From positions 4,784,744-4,848,743 of the forward strand of contig NZ_CP046103.1 in NCBI RefSeq assembly GCF_009707325.1: DNA of 64,000 nt, in the 5' to 3' direction. Source of the DNA: Pseudomonas sp. IB20. Lineage in GTDB: Bacteria > Pseudomonadota > Gammaproteobacteria > Pseudomonadales > Pseudomonadaceae. The notes below the pieces were generated by a model, which saw only the letters and a list, made by a program, of their open reading frames with translations, did no database searches and was not told the DNA's origin. Shown piece after piece: positions 53,524-62,733 of this stretch. The number at the start of each line of letters is the position of its first letter. Position 1 is the first letter of the stretch. The position numbers and the translations under genes were made by a program.

Positions 53524-53632
53524 AGCACACATAAACGCTCAACCCCTGAACGTCTGCCGCTCAGTGTTGCCAGAACACCATGGCCCACTGGCGGCGGGTA
53601 ACGCCAACCACTTATGCACTTGCGAGGACTTT

Positions 53633-55105
53633 ATGGCCCGTTTCGAACTGCAAAAACTCTACATTGACGGCGGCTACAGCGACGCTGGCAGCGATGCCAC
53701 CTTCGAAGCCATCAACCCGGCTAACGGTGAAGTTCTCGCCCAAGTGCAACGCGCCACGAAGGAAGACGTTGAACGTGCCGTGGTCAGCGCTGAAAAAGGC
53801 CAGAAAATCTGGGCTGCGATGACCGCCATGGAGCGTTCGCGCATCCTGCGCCGTGCCGTCGACATCCTGCGTGAGCGCAACGACGAGCTGGCCGCGCTGG
53901 AAACCCTGGACACCGGTAAAGCCTTCTCCGAAACCCAATACGTCGACATCGTCACCGGCGCTGACGTGCTGGAATACTACGCAGGCCTGGTGCCAGCCAT
54001 CGAAGGCGAGCAGATCCCACTGCGCGACACTTCGTTCGTCTACACCCGCCGCGAGCCGCTGGGCGTGGTTGCCGGTATCGGCGCGTGGAACTACCCGATC
54101 CAGATCGCCCTGTGGAAATCCGCACCGGCCCTGGCCGCCGGTAACGCGATGATCTTCAAGCCGAGCGAAGTCACCTCGCTGACCACCCTGAAGCTGGCTG
54201 AAATCTACACCGCAGCCGGCGTTCCGGATGGCGTGTTCAACGTCCTGACCGGCAGCGGCCGTGAAGTCGGCACTTGGCTGACCGAGCACCCGCGCATCGA
54301 GAAAGTCTCGTTCACCGGCGGCACCGACACCGGCAAGAAAGTCATGGCCAGCGCTTCGAGCTCTTCGCTCAAAGAAGTGACCATGGAACTGGGCGGCAAG
54401 TCGCCACTGATCGTGTTCGAAGACGCCGACCTGGATCGTGCGGCCGACATCGCGATGATGGCCAACTTCTACAGCTCCGGTCAGGTCTGCACCAACGGCA
54501 CTCGCGTGTTCGTGCCTAAGCACCTGCAAGCAGCCTTCGAAGCCAAGATCGTTGAGCGTGTTGCGCGCATTCGCGTTGGCGACCCGCAAGACGAGAACAC
54601 CAACTTCGGCCCGCTGGTCAGCTTCGCCCACATGGAAAGCGTGCTCGGCTACATCGCCAAAGGTAAGGAAGAAGGCGCCCGCGTCCTGTGCGGCGGCGAC
54701 CGTCTGACCGACGGTGCATTCGCCAAAGGCGCCTACGTGGCCCCGACCGTGTTCACCGATTGCACCGACGAAATGACCATCGTTCGTGAAGAAATCTTCG
54801 GCCCAGTGATGAGCATCCTCACTTACGAGACCGAAGAAGAAGTGATCCGCCGCGCCAACGACACTGACTTCGGCCTCGCTGCCGGCTTGGTCACCAAAGA
54901 CCTGAACCGCGCTCACCGCGTGATTCATCAGCTGGAAGCGGGTATCTGCTGGATCAATGCCTGGGGCGAATCCGACGCCAAAATGCCGGTCGGTGGCTAC
55001 AAGCAATCCGGTGTGGGCCGTGAGAACGGCATCAGCTCGCTGAACAACTTCACCCGCATCAAATCGGTACAGGTAGAGCTGGGCGACTACGCCTCGGTGT
55101 TCTAA
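53633..55105 (+). CDS. betB: Betaine aldehyde dehydrogenase
   Basis: 490 residues. Catalytic Cys in SSGQVCTNGTRVFVP, Glu in TMELGGKSPL, NAD site FTGGTDTGKKV. Oxidises betaine aldehyde to glycine betaine. GAGGA precedes ATG 53633; 110 bases after betI. Confidence 0.96.
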   Translation: MARFELQKLYIDGGYSDAGSDATFEAINPANGEVLAQVQRATKEDVERAVVSAEKGQKIWAAMTAMERSRILRRAVDILRERNDELAALETLDTGKAFSETQYVDIVTGADVLEYYAGLVPAIEGEQIPLRDTSFVYTRREPLGVVAGIGAWNYPIQIALWKSAPALAAGNAMIFKPSEVTSLTTLKLAEIYTAAGVPDGVFNVLTGSGREVGTWLTEHPRIEKVSFTGGTDTGKKVMASASSSSLKEVTMELGGKSPLIVFEDADLDRAADIAMMANFYSSGQVCTNGTRVFVPKHLQAAFEAKIVERVARIRVGDPQDENTNFGPLVSFAHMESVLGYIAKGKEEGARVLCGGDRLTDGAFAKGAYVAPTVFTDCTDEMTIVREEIFGPVMSILTYETEEEVIRRANDTDFGLAAGLVTKDLNRAHRVIHQLEAGICWINAWGESDAKMPVGGYKQSGVGRENGISSLNNFTRIKSVQVELGDYASVF

Positions 55106-55124
55106 AGCCAAGCGGATTGGCCTC

Positions 55125-55199
55125 TGTGGCGAGCGGGCTTGCCCCGCGTTGGCATGCGACTGCTGCGCAGTCGAACGGGGGAAAAGCCCCCTCGCCACA
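55125..55199. repeat. REP pair (GTGGCGAGCGGGCTTGCC family) between betB and betA
   Basis: GTGGCGAGCGGGCTTGCCCCG and GGGGGAAAAGCCCCCTCGCC at the ends, inside the operon. Confidence 0.85.
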
Positions 55200-55235
55200 A
55201 AAAACAGCCTGAACCAACTTTTACGAGGGCGCATT

Positions 55236-56939
55236 ATGTCCCAAGAATACGATTACATCATTGTGGGTGCCGGCTCCGCCGGTAACACCCTGGCGACCCG
55301 TCTGACCGAAGACGAAGGCGTCACTGTTTTGCTGCTGGAAGCCGGTGGCCCAGACTACCGTTTCGACTTCCGTACCCAAATGCCGGCCGCCCTGGCGTTC
55401 CCGCTGCAAGGCCGCCGCTACAACTGGGCCTACGAAACCGACCCAGAGCCACATATGGACGGCCGCCGGATGGAATGCGGTCGCGGCAAGGGCCTCGGCG
55501 GTTCCTCGCTGATCAACGGCATGTGCTACATCCGCGGCAACGCGATGGACTACGACAACTGGTCGAAACTGCCAGGCCTGGAAAACTGGTCCTACCTCGA
55601 CTGCCTGCCGTATTTCCGTAAGGCCGAAACCCGCGACATCGGCCCCAACGATTACCACGGTGGCGACGGCCCGGTCAGCGTGACCACGCCTAAAGCCGGC
55701 AACAACCCGCTGTTCCACGCGATGGTTGAAGCTGGCGTACAAGCCGGTTACCCGCGCACCGAAGACTTGAACGGCTACCAGCAAGAAGGCTTCGGCCCGA
55801 TGGACCGTACCGTCACGCCTAAAGGCCGTCGCGCCAGTACCGCTCGCGGTTACCTGGACACGGCTAAAAAGCGTTCGACCCTGACAATCGTCACCCACGC
55901 CCTGACCGACAAAGTGCTGTTCGAAGGCAAGCGTGCCGTTGGCGTGCGCTACCTGATCGGCGCCGCCGAAGAGCGCGTTGAAGCCCGTGCGCGTAAAGAA
56001 GTGCTGGTGTGCAGCGGCGCAATCGCTTCGCCGCAACTGCTGCAACGCTCCGGTGTGGGCCCGGCCAAACTGCTGGAAAGCCTCGACATCCCGGTGGTCC
56101 ACGACCTGCCAGGCGTCGGCGAAAACCTGCAGGACCACCTTGAGCTGTACCTGCAATACGCCTGCACCCAACCGGTGTCGCTGTACCCGTCGCTGCTCTG
56201 GTACAACCAGCCGGCCATTGGTGCCGAATGGCTGTTCAACGGCACCGGCATCGGCGCCAGCAACCAGTTCGAAGCGGGCGGTTTTATCCGTACCCGTGAA
56301 GAATTCGATTGGCCGAACATCCAGTACCACTTCCTGCCGGTCGCGATTAACTACAACGGCAGCAACGGTGTGAAAGAGCACGGTTTCCAGGCGCACATGG
56401 GTTCCATGCGTTCGCCAAGCCGTGGCCGCGTGCAATTGAAGTCGAAGAACCCACGGGACTACCCGAGCATCCTCTTCAACTACATGGCCACCGAGCAAGA
56501 CTGGCAGGAATTTCGCGACGGCATCCGCCTGACCCGCGAAATCATGCAGCAGCCGGCACTGGACCAATACCGTGGCCGCGAAATCAGCCCGGGTATTGAC
56601 GTGCAAACCGATGAGCAGTTGGACAAGTTCATCCGCGAGCACGCCGAGACCGCGTTCCACCCGTCCTGCTCGTGCAAGATGGGCGACGACGAGATGGCTG
56701 TAGTGGATGGCGAAGGCCGCGTGCATGGCATGCAGGGCTTGCGTGTGGTCGATGCGTCGATCATGCCGATCATCACCACCGGTAACCTCAACGCGCCGAC
56801 GATCATGATCGCCGAGAAAATCGCCGACAAGATCCGTGGCCGCAAGCCGCTGCCGCGCAGCACCGCCGACTACTACGTGGCCGGCGATGCGCCGGTGCGT
56901 GGCAAGCCGATGCGTGAAGTAGGCCCTACCGCGCAGTAA
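55236..56939 (+). CDS. betA: Choline dehydrogenase
   Basis: 567 residues, GMC oxidoreductase. FAD motif YIIVGAGSAGNTLATRL (~8), GKGLGGSSLINGMCYIRGN signature (~85), catalytic His in TAFHPSCSCKMG (~465). Membrane-associated oxidation of choline to betaine aldehyde. Confidence 0.96.
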   Translation: MSQEYDYIIVGAGSAGNTLATRLTEDEGVTVLLLEAGGPDYRFDFRTQMPAALAFPLQGRRYNWAYETDPEPHMDGRRMECGRGKGLGGSSLINGMCYIRGNAMDYDNWSKLPGLENWSYLDCLPYFRKAETRDIGPNDYHGGDGPVSVTTPKAGNNPLFHAMVEAGVQAGYPRTEDLNGYQQEGFGPMDRTVTPKGRRASTARGYLDTAKKRSTLTIVTHALTDKVLFEGKRAVGVRYLIGAAEERVEARARKEVLVCSGAIASPQLLQRSGVGPAKLLESLDIPVVHDLPGVGENLQDHLELYLQYACTQPVSLYPSLLWYNQPAIGAEWLFNGTGIGASNQFEAGGFIRTREEFDWPNIQYHFLPVAINYNGSNGVKEHGFQAHMGSMRSPSRGRVQLKSKNPRDYPSILFNYMATEQDWQEFRDGIRLTREIMQQPALDQYRGREISPGIDVQTDEQLDKFIREHAETAFHPSCSCKMGDDEMAVVDGEGRVHGMQGLRVVDASIMPIITTGNLNAPTIMIAEKIADKIRGRKPLPRSTADYYVAGDAPVRGKPMREVGPTAQ

Positions 56940-56958
56940 CTGACGCACCGCGGTGCCT

Positions 56959-57043
56959 GTATCGCAGGCAAGCCAGCTCCCACAGTTGACCGAGTTCATC
57001 TGAACAACTCGGTCAACTGTGGGAACCAGGCTTGCCCGCGATG
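56959..57043. repeat. REP pair forming a long perfect hairpin after betA
   Basis: CCCACAGTTGACCGAGTT and its exact complement AACTCGGTCAACTGTGGG flank CATCTGAACA, an 18-bp stem between REP cores. May stop or protect the betIBA transcript. Confidence 0.88.
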
Positions 57044-57154
57044 AGGCCCGACCCCACACCGCAAGTTCCCCGCCCTACACTTTCCTTGATCCGCTCCCCG
57101 CCCCAGGCCTAATCTGTTGCCTGCCCGCGATGAGCCGCCCACAAGGAAGGCCCC

Positions 57155-58597
57155 ATGTTCGACCAACACGCCACACTCAAAAAGCACTTCAGTGCCCTGC
57201 GCACCCGCGCCGAATTCTTCTCGCTGCGTTACGTGCGCGAATCCGGCCAATACCTGTCGGTACGCAAGAACGTCGCCGAGCCGCCACACCTGAACCACGA
57301 TGAGGGCGCCATGCTCACCGTGCGCCTCAATGGCGTGGAAGCCTACGCCGCCACCCACGACATCTCCCTGGCCGGCCTGCAAGCCGCCCTTGAGCGCGCT
57401 GAACAGCAAGCCCAGCGGATATTGCCCCACGCCCTGCTCGACCTGCACACGCAGCCGGTGGCCAGCGACGTTGCCGACTACCTGTCGCCTGACCTTGACC
57501 AGCCCTTTCCCTCCTTAAGCGACTGCTACCAACTGTTGGGCGATGAGTCCGCCAGCGTGCCCAAGGACGAACGCCTGGTCAGCTGGGAAGTCAGCCTGGG
57601 CACCACCCACGTGGAACAGATCTACCTCAACAGTGCCGGTGCCGAGCTGCGTCAGGCCCAGCGCTTCGTCTACCCGGGCCTGAGCGTCACCGCGTTCGAC
57701 GGCAACGACAGCCAGACTCGCACCCTGGGCGGCACCAACTTCGGCCAGCAAGGCAGCGCGAACGTGATTCGCCGCTTCGGCCTGGCCGGCGCCGCCCGCT
57801 CAGTGGCCGATGAAGCCCTGCAACTGTTGCTCGCGCCAAACACACCCCACGGCCCGCGCGACCTGCTGCTGATGCCCGACCAGATGATCCTGCAGATCCA
57901 CGAGTCCATCGGCCACCCGCTGGAACTGGACCGCATCCTGGGCGATGAGCGCAATTACGCCGGCACCAGCTTTGTGAAAGCCAGCGACTTCGGCCACCTG
58001 CAATACGGCTCGCCGTTGCTCAACGTGACCTTCGACCCGGACATCCCCGAGCAGCTCGCCAGCTACAGCCATGACGACGACGGCACCCGCGCCACCAAGC
58101 AGTTCCTGATCCGTGACGGCCTGCTGCTCAAGCCATTGGGCGGCGCGCTGTCGCAATTTCGCTCAGGCCTGGGCGGCGTCGCCAACAGCCGCGCGTGCAG
58201 CTGGAACCGCGCGCCGATCGACCGTATGGCCAACCTGAACATCGAGGCCGGCGACAAGACTCAGGCCGAGCTGATCAGCGGTATCGAGCACGGCATTCTG
58301 ATGAGTACTAACCGCTCCTGGTCCATTGATGACGCGCGCAATAAATTCCAGTTCGGCTGCGAGTGGGGCCAACTGATCGAAAACGGCGAGCTCAAGGGCG
58401 TGGTGAAAAACCCCAACTACCGTGCCATTTCCGCGCAGTTCTGGCGCAAGCTCAGCGCCGTCGGCGATGCCAGCACCTTTAAGGTATTGGGCACGCCGAA
58501 CTGCGGCAAAGGCGAACCTAACCAAGTGATCCGCGTGGGCCACGCGTCACCTGCGTGTGTATTCAGTGATGTCGACGTATTTGGGGGAGATGCCTGA
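57155..58597 (+). CDS. TldD-like metalloprotease subunit
   Basis: 480 residues. HExxH in ILQIHESIGHPLELDR (~252), with the distal Cys-rich TldD end (GTPNCGKGEPNQ, GHASPACVF). PmbA/TldD enzymes are two-subunit proteases with zinc in the D subunit. One-base overlap with the next gene. This is probably a second pair besides housekeeping tldD/pmbA. No peptide precursor gene is seen next to it. Confidence 0.87.
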   Translation: MFDQHATLKKHFSALRTRAEFFSLRYVRESGQYLSVRKNVAEPPHLNHDEGAMLTVRLNGVEAYAATHDISLAGLQAALERAEQQAQRILPHALLDLHTQPVASDVADYLSPDLDQPFPSLSDCYQLLGDESASVPKDERLVSWEVSLGTTHVEQIYLNSAGAELRQAQRFVYPGLSVTAFDGNDSQTRTLGGTNFGQQGSANVIRRFGLAGAARSVADEALQLLLAPNTPHGPRDLLLMPDQMILQIHESIGHPLELDRILGDERNYAGTSFVKASDFGHLQYGSPLLNVTFDPDIPEQLASYSHDDDGTRATKQFLIRDGLLLKPLGGALSQFRSGLGGVANSRACSWNRAPIDRMANLNIEAGDKTQAELISGIEHGILMSTNRSWSIDDARNKFQFGCEWGQLIENGELKGVVKNPNYRAISAQFWRKLSAVGDASTFKVLGTPNCGKGEPNQVIRVGHASPACVFSDVDVFGGDA

Positions 58598-59913
58598 TGA
58601 ACAACTTTAAGGCACTGGTGCAATGGCTCAAGCAGGCCATCACCGACAAGGAACAATTTCACTTGGGTTATGCGGACGAATCCTCCGAGTTCGTGCGCTT
58701 CAACCACGCTCAGGTACGCCAAGCCGGCCAGGTGCAACAGGCCAGCCTGAACCTCAAGCTGATCAACGACGGCCGCCATGCGGACCTCGGCATTACCTTG
58801 GCAGGCTCCCCGGAACTGGACCGTCAGCGCCTCGCCGATGGCCTGCAACAATTGCGCGAAACCTTGCCCTTGCTGCCGCAAGATCCGTATTTGCTGCTTA
58901 ATCACAACGCCTGGCAAAGCCACAACGAGCAGCTTCGGCCCTTACCGGAACTGGCCCAGGTGCTGGAAGACATCAGCCAGGCCGCCGCCGGCGTGGACTT
59001 GGTCGGCTTCTATGCCGCAGGCCCGATCAGCCGTGGCTTCGCCAGTTCGGACGGCGCGTTTGGCTGGCATCAGGCCAACAGCTTCAATTTCGATTTCAGC
59101 CTGTTCCACGCCAATGGCGAAGCGGTTAAAGCCAGCTACGCCGGGCACACCTGGAACAGCGCCGAGTTTGCCGCACGCTTGCAGCAAGCGCGCGAACAGT
59201 TGGAATTTCTGGGTCGCCCTTTGCACAACCTGGCCCCCGGCCAATACCGCGCCTACCTCGCCCCGGCAGCGTTGGAAGAAATCATCGGCATCATCACCTG
59301 GGGCGGGTTTTCCGCCCAGGCCATCGCCAGCAAAGGCAGCTCGCTACAAAAGCTGTATGCCGGTGAGCAGTCGTTGAGCCCATTGGTAAAAGTCGATGAG
59401 CAGATCAGCGGCTCGCTGAGCCAGGCGTTTTCCACCGAAGGCTACCCGCGCGGGGATGTCACGCTGATTAACGCGGGCACCGCCTGCGGCCAGTTGATCA
59501 ACTCGCGCAGCGCCGCCGAATACGGCCTGAGCACCAACGGCGCCAGCAGCGACGAGTCGCCCAGCGCCTTGCAGATGGCCGCAGGCAGCCTGGCCCAGGC
59601 CGATATCCTCAAGCAGTTGGGCACTGGGCTGTACATCAGCAACCTGTGGTATTTGAACTACTCGGACTTGCCCGCAGCACGCCTGACCGGTATGACGCGC
59701 TTCGCCACGTTCTGGGTGGAAGACGGCGAGATCAAGGCGCCGGTGAGCACCATGCGTTTTGATGACAGCGTCTATAGCCTGCTCGGTTCGCAGCTTGAAG
59801 CGCTGACCGCTGAGCGGGAGCTGTTGTTGTCGGCCAGTACGTACAGCCAGCGCAATACGGCGTCCAATCTGTTGCCGGGCGCGTTGGTAAAACGCCTGAC
59901 CCTCACCCTGTAA
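58597..59913 (+). CDS. TldE/PmbA-like subunit
   Basis: 438 residues. PmbA/TldE fold without HExxH: SSEFVRFNHAQVRQAGQVQQ, AIASKGSSLQKLYAGEQSL, LYISNLWYLNYSDLPAARLTGMTR. Pairs with the TldD-like subunit (TGATG overlap). Confidence 0.87.
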   Translation: MNNFKALVQWLKQAITDKEQFHLGYADESSEFVRFNHAQVRQAGQVQQASLNLKLINDGRHADLGITLAGSPELDRQRLADGLQQLRETLPLLPQDPYLLLNHNAWQSHNEQLRPLPELAQVLEDISQAAAGVDLVGFYAAGPISRGFASSDGAFGWHQANSFNFDFSLFHANGEAVKASYAGHTWNSAEFAARLQQAREQLEFLGRPLHNLAPGQYRAYLAPAALEEIIGIITWGGFSAQAIASKGSSLQKLYAGEQSLSPLVKVDEQISGSLSQAFSTEGYPRGDVTLINAGTACGQLINSRSAAEYGLSTNGASSDESPSALQMAAGSLAQADILKQLGTGLYISNLWYLNYSDLPAARLTGMTRFATFWVEDGEIKAPVSTMRFDDSVYSLLGSQLEALTAERELLLSASTYSQRNTASNLLPGALVKRLTLTL

Positions 59914-59942
59914 ACACAAAACCCAATGTGGCAACTGGCTTA

Positions 59943-60030
59943 TGTGGGAGCTGGTTTGCCTGCGATGTAGATACCTCGGTGTGTCAGTAGGACCGCCGTG
60001 ATGCCATCGCAGGCAAGCCAACTCCCACAC
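59943..60030. repeat. REP pair before the rhlA-like gene
   Basis: GTGGGAGCTGGTTTGCCTGCG and CATCGCAGGCAAGCCAACTC inverted pair. The remaining sequence to 60223 has an inverted CACGTG-CCCG-CACGTG (60166-60181) and a probable promoter region. Confidence 0.88.
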
Positions 60031-60223
60031 TGTTCTATGTTCGTTTCTGCCCCCCCGCTTCACCCCTTCCTACCGCAAAATCCCATCTCACACTTCTCCC
60101 CGTGCGGCCGGTTGTCGCCCGCAAAAAACCTCGTTATAACGGTTAGTGGCATCCCGCCACCAACCCCACGTGCCCGCACGTGATGCATGACCTTGCCTGG
60201 ATTGGGCAAGCTGGAGCGTTGAC

Positions 60224-61126
60224 ATGGACCATGGAAGTTTTGTCATTGAAAAGCTTTACAAGCACTACAACGTGCACGTAGAGCAGCTAGGTAAGCATTC
60301 ACAAGAGCATCCGGAAAAAAAAACAGTGCTGATGGTCAACGGAGCGCTGTCCACCACCCGCTCCTTCGCCCGCACCAGCAAATGCCTGGCGGAACACTTC
60401 AATGTGCTGCTGTTCGACCTGCCGTTCTCCGGCCTTTCGCGCGAGCACAACACCGACCTTGACCTGGTGACCAAGGACGACGAGGTGCAGATCCTGCGCG
60501 CGCTGGTGGAGCGCTTCCAGGTCAACCACTTGGTATCAGCCTCGTGGGGCGGCATCTCCACATTGCTGACCCTGGCGCACAACCCGCCCTCCATCGAAAG
60601 CTCGGTGGTGATGGCCCTGGCACCCAACCTCAACCAGGCCATGCTCGATTATGTGGAGCGCGTGCGCGTACTAATTGAGGCCGATGACAAGTCCGCCGTC
60701 GGCCATTTGCTCAACGAAACAGTCGGCAAATACCTCTCGCCCCGCCTCAAGCGCAATAACCACCGGCACCTGTCGAGCATGGCCACCAACGAGTACCGCC
60801 AAGCGCGCTTTCATATCCACCAGGTGCTGGGCCTGGGCGATGGCAACTACCTGCCGGCGCTCGCGCAGATCGAAACCCCGGTGCATTTCCTCAACGGTAC
60901 GTTGGATGAGTACACCCCGGCTGCCGAAGCCCAACTGTTCAAAAAGTACGTCGGTCGCAGCAGCTTCGCCGTCGCCGAACACACCGGCCACTTACTCGAC
61001 CTTGAGTCCCGCGAGGCGGCGTTGGCGGTGCACCGAGCGCTGTTGGATTTCCTCGTCGGAGAGCACGCGACATTGTCAGACTTAGACGAACCGCCAGTGG
61101 GAAAAGGAGTAACGGAAGGCGCATAA
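60224..61126 (+). CDS. rhlA: HAA synthase RhlA (3-(3-hydroxyalkanoyloxy)alkanoate synthase)
   Basis: 300 residues, alpha/beta hydrolase fold. Nucleophile Ser107 in VSASWGGIST, Asp228 in LDEYTPAAEA, His256 in HTGHLLDLES. Long blocks are nearly those of P. aeruginosa RhlA (SFARTSKCLAEHFNVLLFDL, ALAPNLNQAMLDYVERV, GHLLNETVGKYL). Joins two 3-hydroxyacyl units into the lipid part of rhamnolipids. No rhlB or rhlC follows, so free HAA surfactant is the likely product. PhaG is the main alternative, less similar. Confidence 0.85.
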   Translation: MDHGSFVIEKLYKHYNVHVEQLGKHSQEHPEKKTVLMVNGALSTTRSFARTSKCLAEHFNVLLFDLPFSGLSREHNTDLDLVTKDDEVQILRALVERFQVNHLVSASWGGISTLLTLAHNPPSIESSVVMALAPNLNQAMLDYVERVRVLIEADDKSAVGHLLNETVGKYLSPRLKRNNHRHLSSMATNEYRQARFHIHQVLGLGDGNYLPALAQIETPVHFLNGTLDEYTPAAEAQLFKKYVGRSSFAVAEHTGHLLDLESREAALAVHRALLDFLVGEHATLSDLDEPPVGKGVTEGA

Positions 61127-61162
61127 TCGCCGACACATAGCCTGCTAACAAAAAGGTAGCTC

Positions 61163-62590
61163 ATGCCCAATCGTGCCCCTCTCGATGCCAAGACCGCCCG
61201 CTGGCTCCCCTGGGTGGTGGCGATTGCCTTCTTCATGCAGTCGCTCGATGGGACGATTCTCAACACGGCACTGCCGGCCATGGCCCGGGACCTCGCGGAA
61301 AACCCGCTGCGCATGCAAGGGGTGGTGATCGCCTACATGCTCACCGTCGCCTTGCTGATCCCTGCGTCGGGCTGGGTCGCCGACCGCTTCGGCACCAAGA
61401 AAATCTTCTTTGGCGCGATCATGCTGTTCAGCATTGGCTCACTGTTGTGCGCCCTGTCCAGCAGCTTGACCATGCTGGTGGGCGCGCGGGTCATCCAGGG
61501 CTTGGGCGGTGCGCTGATGCTGCCGGTGGGGCGCCTGGTCGTCTTACGCGCTTATCCGCGCTCCGAACTCGTGCGGATCATGGGCTTTATTACCATCCCC
61601 GGCCTGCTTGGCCCGTTGCTCGGCCCGACCCTGGGCGGCTGGATGGTGCAATACCTGACTTGGCACTGGATCTTCCTGATCAACCTGCCGGTGGGCATGA
61701 TCGGTTGCTACGCCGTGTGGAAACTCATCCCCGACCTGCGCGGCAGCGAGCGCACACGTTTCGACAGCGTGGGGTTTGTGCTGTTTGGTGCGGCGATGGT
61801 GCTGATCACCATCGCCATGGAAGGCTTGGGCGAACTGCACCTGCCGCATTTGCGCGTGATGTTGCTGCTGTTCGGCGGGCTGGCGTGCCTGGCGGCGTAC
61901 TGGCTGCGCGCCGGGCATATCGATAACCCGCTGTTTTCGCCGGTGCTGTTCAAGACCCGCACCTTTGCCGTGGGCATTCTCGGCAACCTGTTTGCGCGCC
62001 TCGGCAGCGGCGCCCTGCCGTTCCTGGTGCCGCTGCTGTTGCAGGTAGCGCTGGGGTACTCGCCATCGCAAGCCGGGATGAGCATGCTGCCGCTGGCGGC
62101 GGCGGCGATGTTTGCCAAGTCAATCGCCCGGCCACTGATCGAGCGCCTGGGATACCGCATCGTGCTGACCGGCAATACGCTGGCACTGGGTATCATGCTG
62201 GCGAGCATGGGCCTGGTCAGCGAGCACACGCCTTATCCGCTTCTACTGGGGATGCTGGCGGTACTGGGGGCGATCAACTCCTTGCAGTTCACCGCGATGA
62301 ACACCGTCACCCTGATCGACCTCGACGACGCCCAGGCCAGCAGCGGCAACAGTTTGCTCTCAGTGGTAGCGCAACTGTCCCTGAGCCTGGGCGTGGCCTG
62401 TGCCGGTGCGTTGCTCGGCGGCTTTACCGCTGAGGCCGGTAACGATGGCGTGGAAAGCGTGCTCGGCGCATTCCAGTTGACCTTCCTCACCGTGGGCATC
62501 ATGGCCATGCTGGCGGCGGCGATCTTCCTGCAACTGTCGCCAACGGACGGCAAACGCGTGGTCAGCCGCGAGCACGACATCGAGCATTAA
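61163..62590 (+). CDS. MFS transporter, DHA2-type
   Basis: 475 residues, about 14 membrane helices. Motif A-like ASGWVADRFGTKKIFFGA, motif C-like GFITIPGLLGPLLGPTLGGWMV, SLDGTILNTALPAMA at helix 1 as in EmrB/MdtD types. 36 bases after rhlA on the same strand, so it may export the HAA product. Last 38 bases lie in a 61-bp tandem duplication, without loss. Confidence 0.85.
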   Translation: MPNRAPLDAKTARWLPWVVAIAFFMQSLDGTILNTALPAMARDLAENPLRMQGVVIAYMLTVALLIPASGWVADRFGTKKIFFGAIMLFSIGSLLCALSSSLTMLVGARVIQGLGGALMLPVGRLVVLRAYPRSELVRIMGFITIPGLLGPLLGPTLGGWMVQYLTWHWIFLINLPVGMIGCYAVWKLIPDLRGSERTRFDSVGFVLFGAAMVLITIAMEGLGELHLPHLRVMLLLFGGLACLAAYWLRAGHIDNPLFSPVLFKTRTFAVGILGNLFARLGSGALPFLVPLLLQVALGYSPSQAGMSMLPLAAAAMFAKSIARPLIERLGYRIVLTGNTLALGIMLASMGLVSEHTPYPLLLGMLAVLGAINSLQFTAMNTVTLIDLDDAQASSGNSLLSVVAQLSLSLGVACAGALLGGFTAEAGNDGVESVLGAFQLTFLTVGIMAMLAAAIFLQLSPTDGKRVVSREHDIEH

Positions 62591-62674
62591 CAGGCTTCTC
62601 GTCTAGAACTTGCAACGCGTGGTCAGCCGCGAGCACGACATCGAGCATTAACAGGCTTCTCGTCTAGAACTTGC
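62553..62674. repeat. Exact 61-bp tandem duplication at the end of the MFS gene
   Basis: 62553-62613 equals 62614-62674 (AACGCGTGGTCAGC... GTCTAGAACTTGC). The second copy lies in the gap before dbpA. Confidence 0.95.
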
Positions 62675-62733
62675 AGGGAAATTCCCACGAGACTGGTACA
62701 CTGCGCGACATTTTGTTTTGCAGAGCCAGTCCC

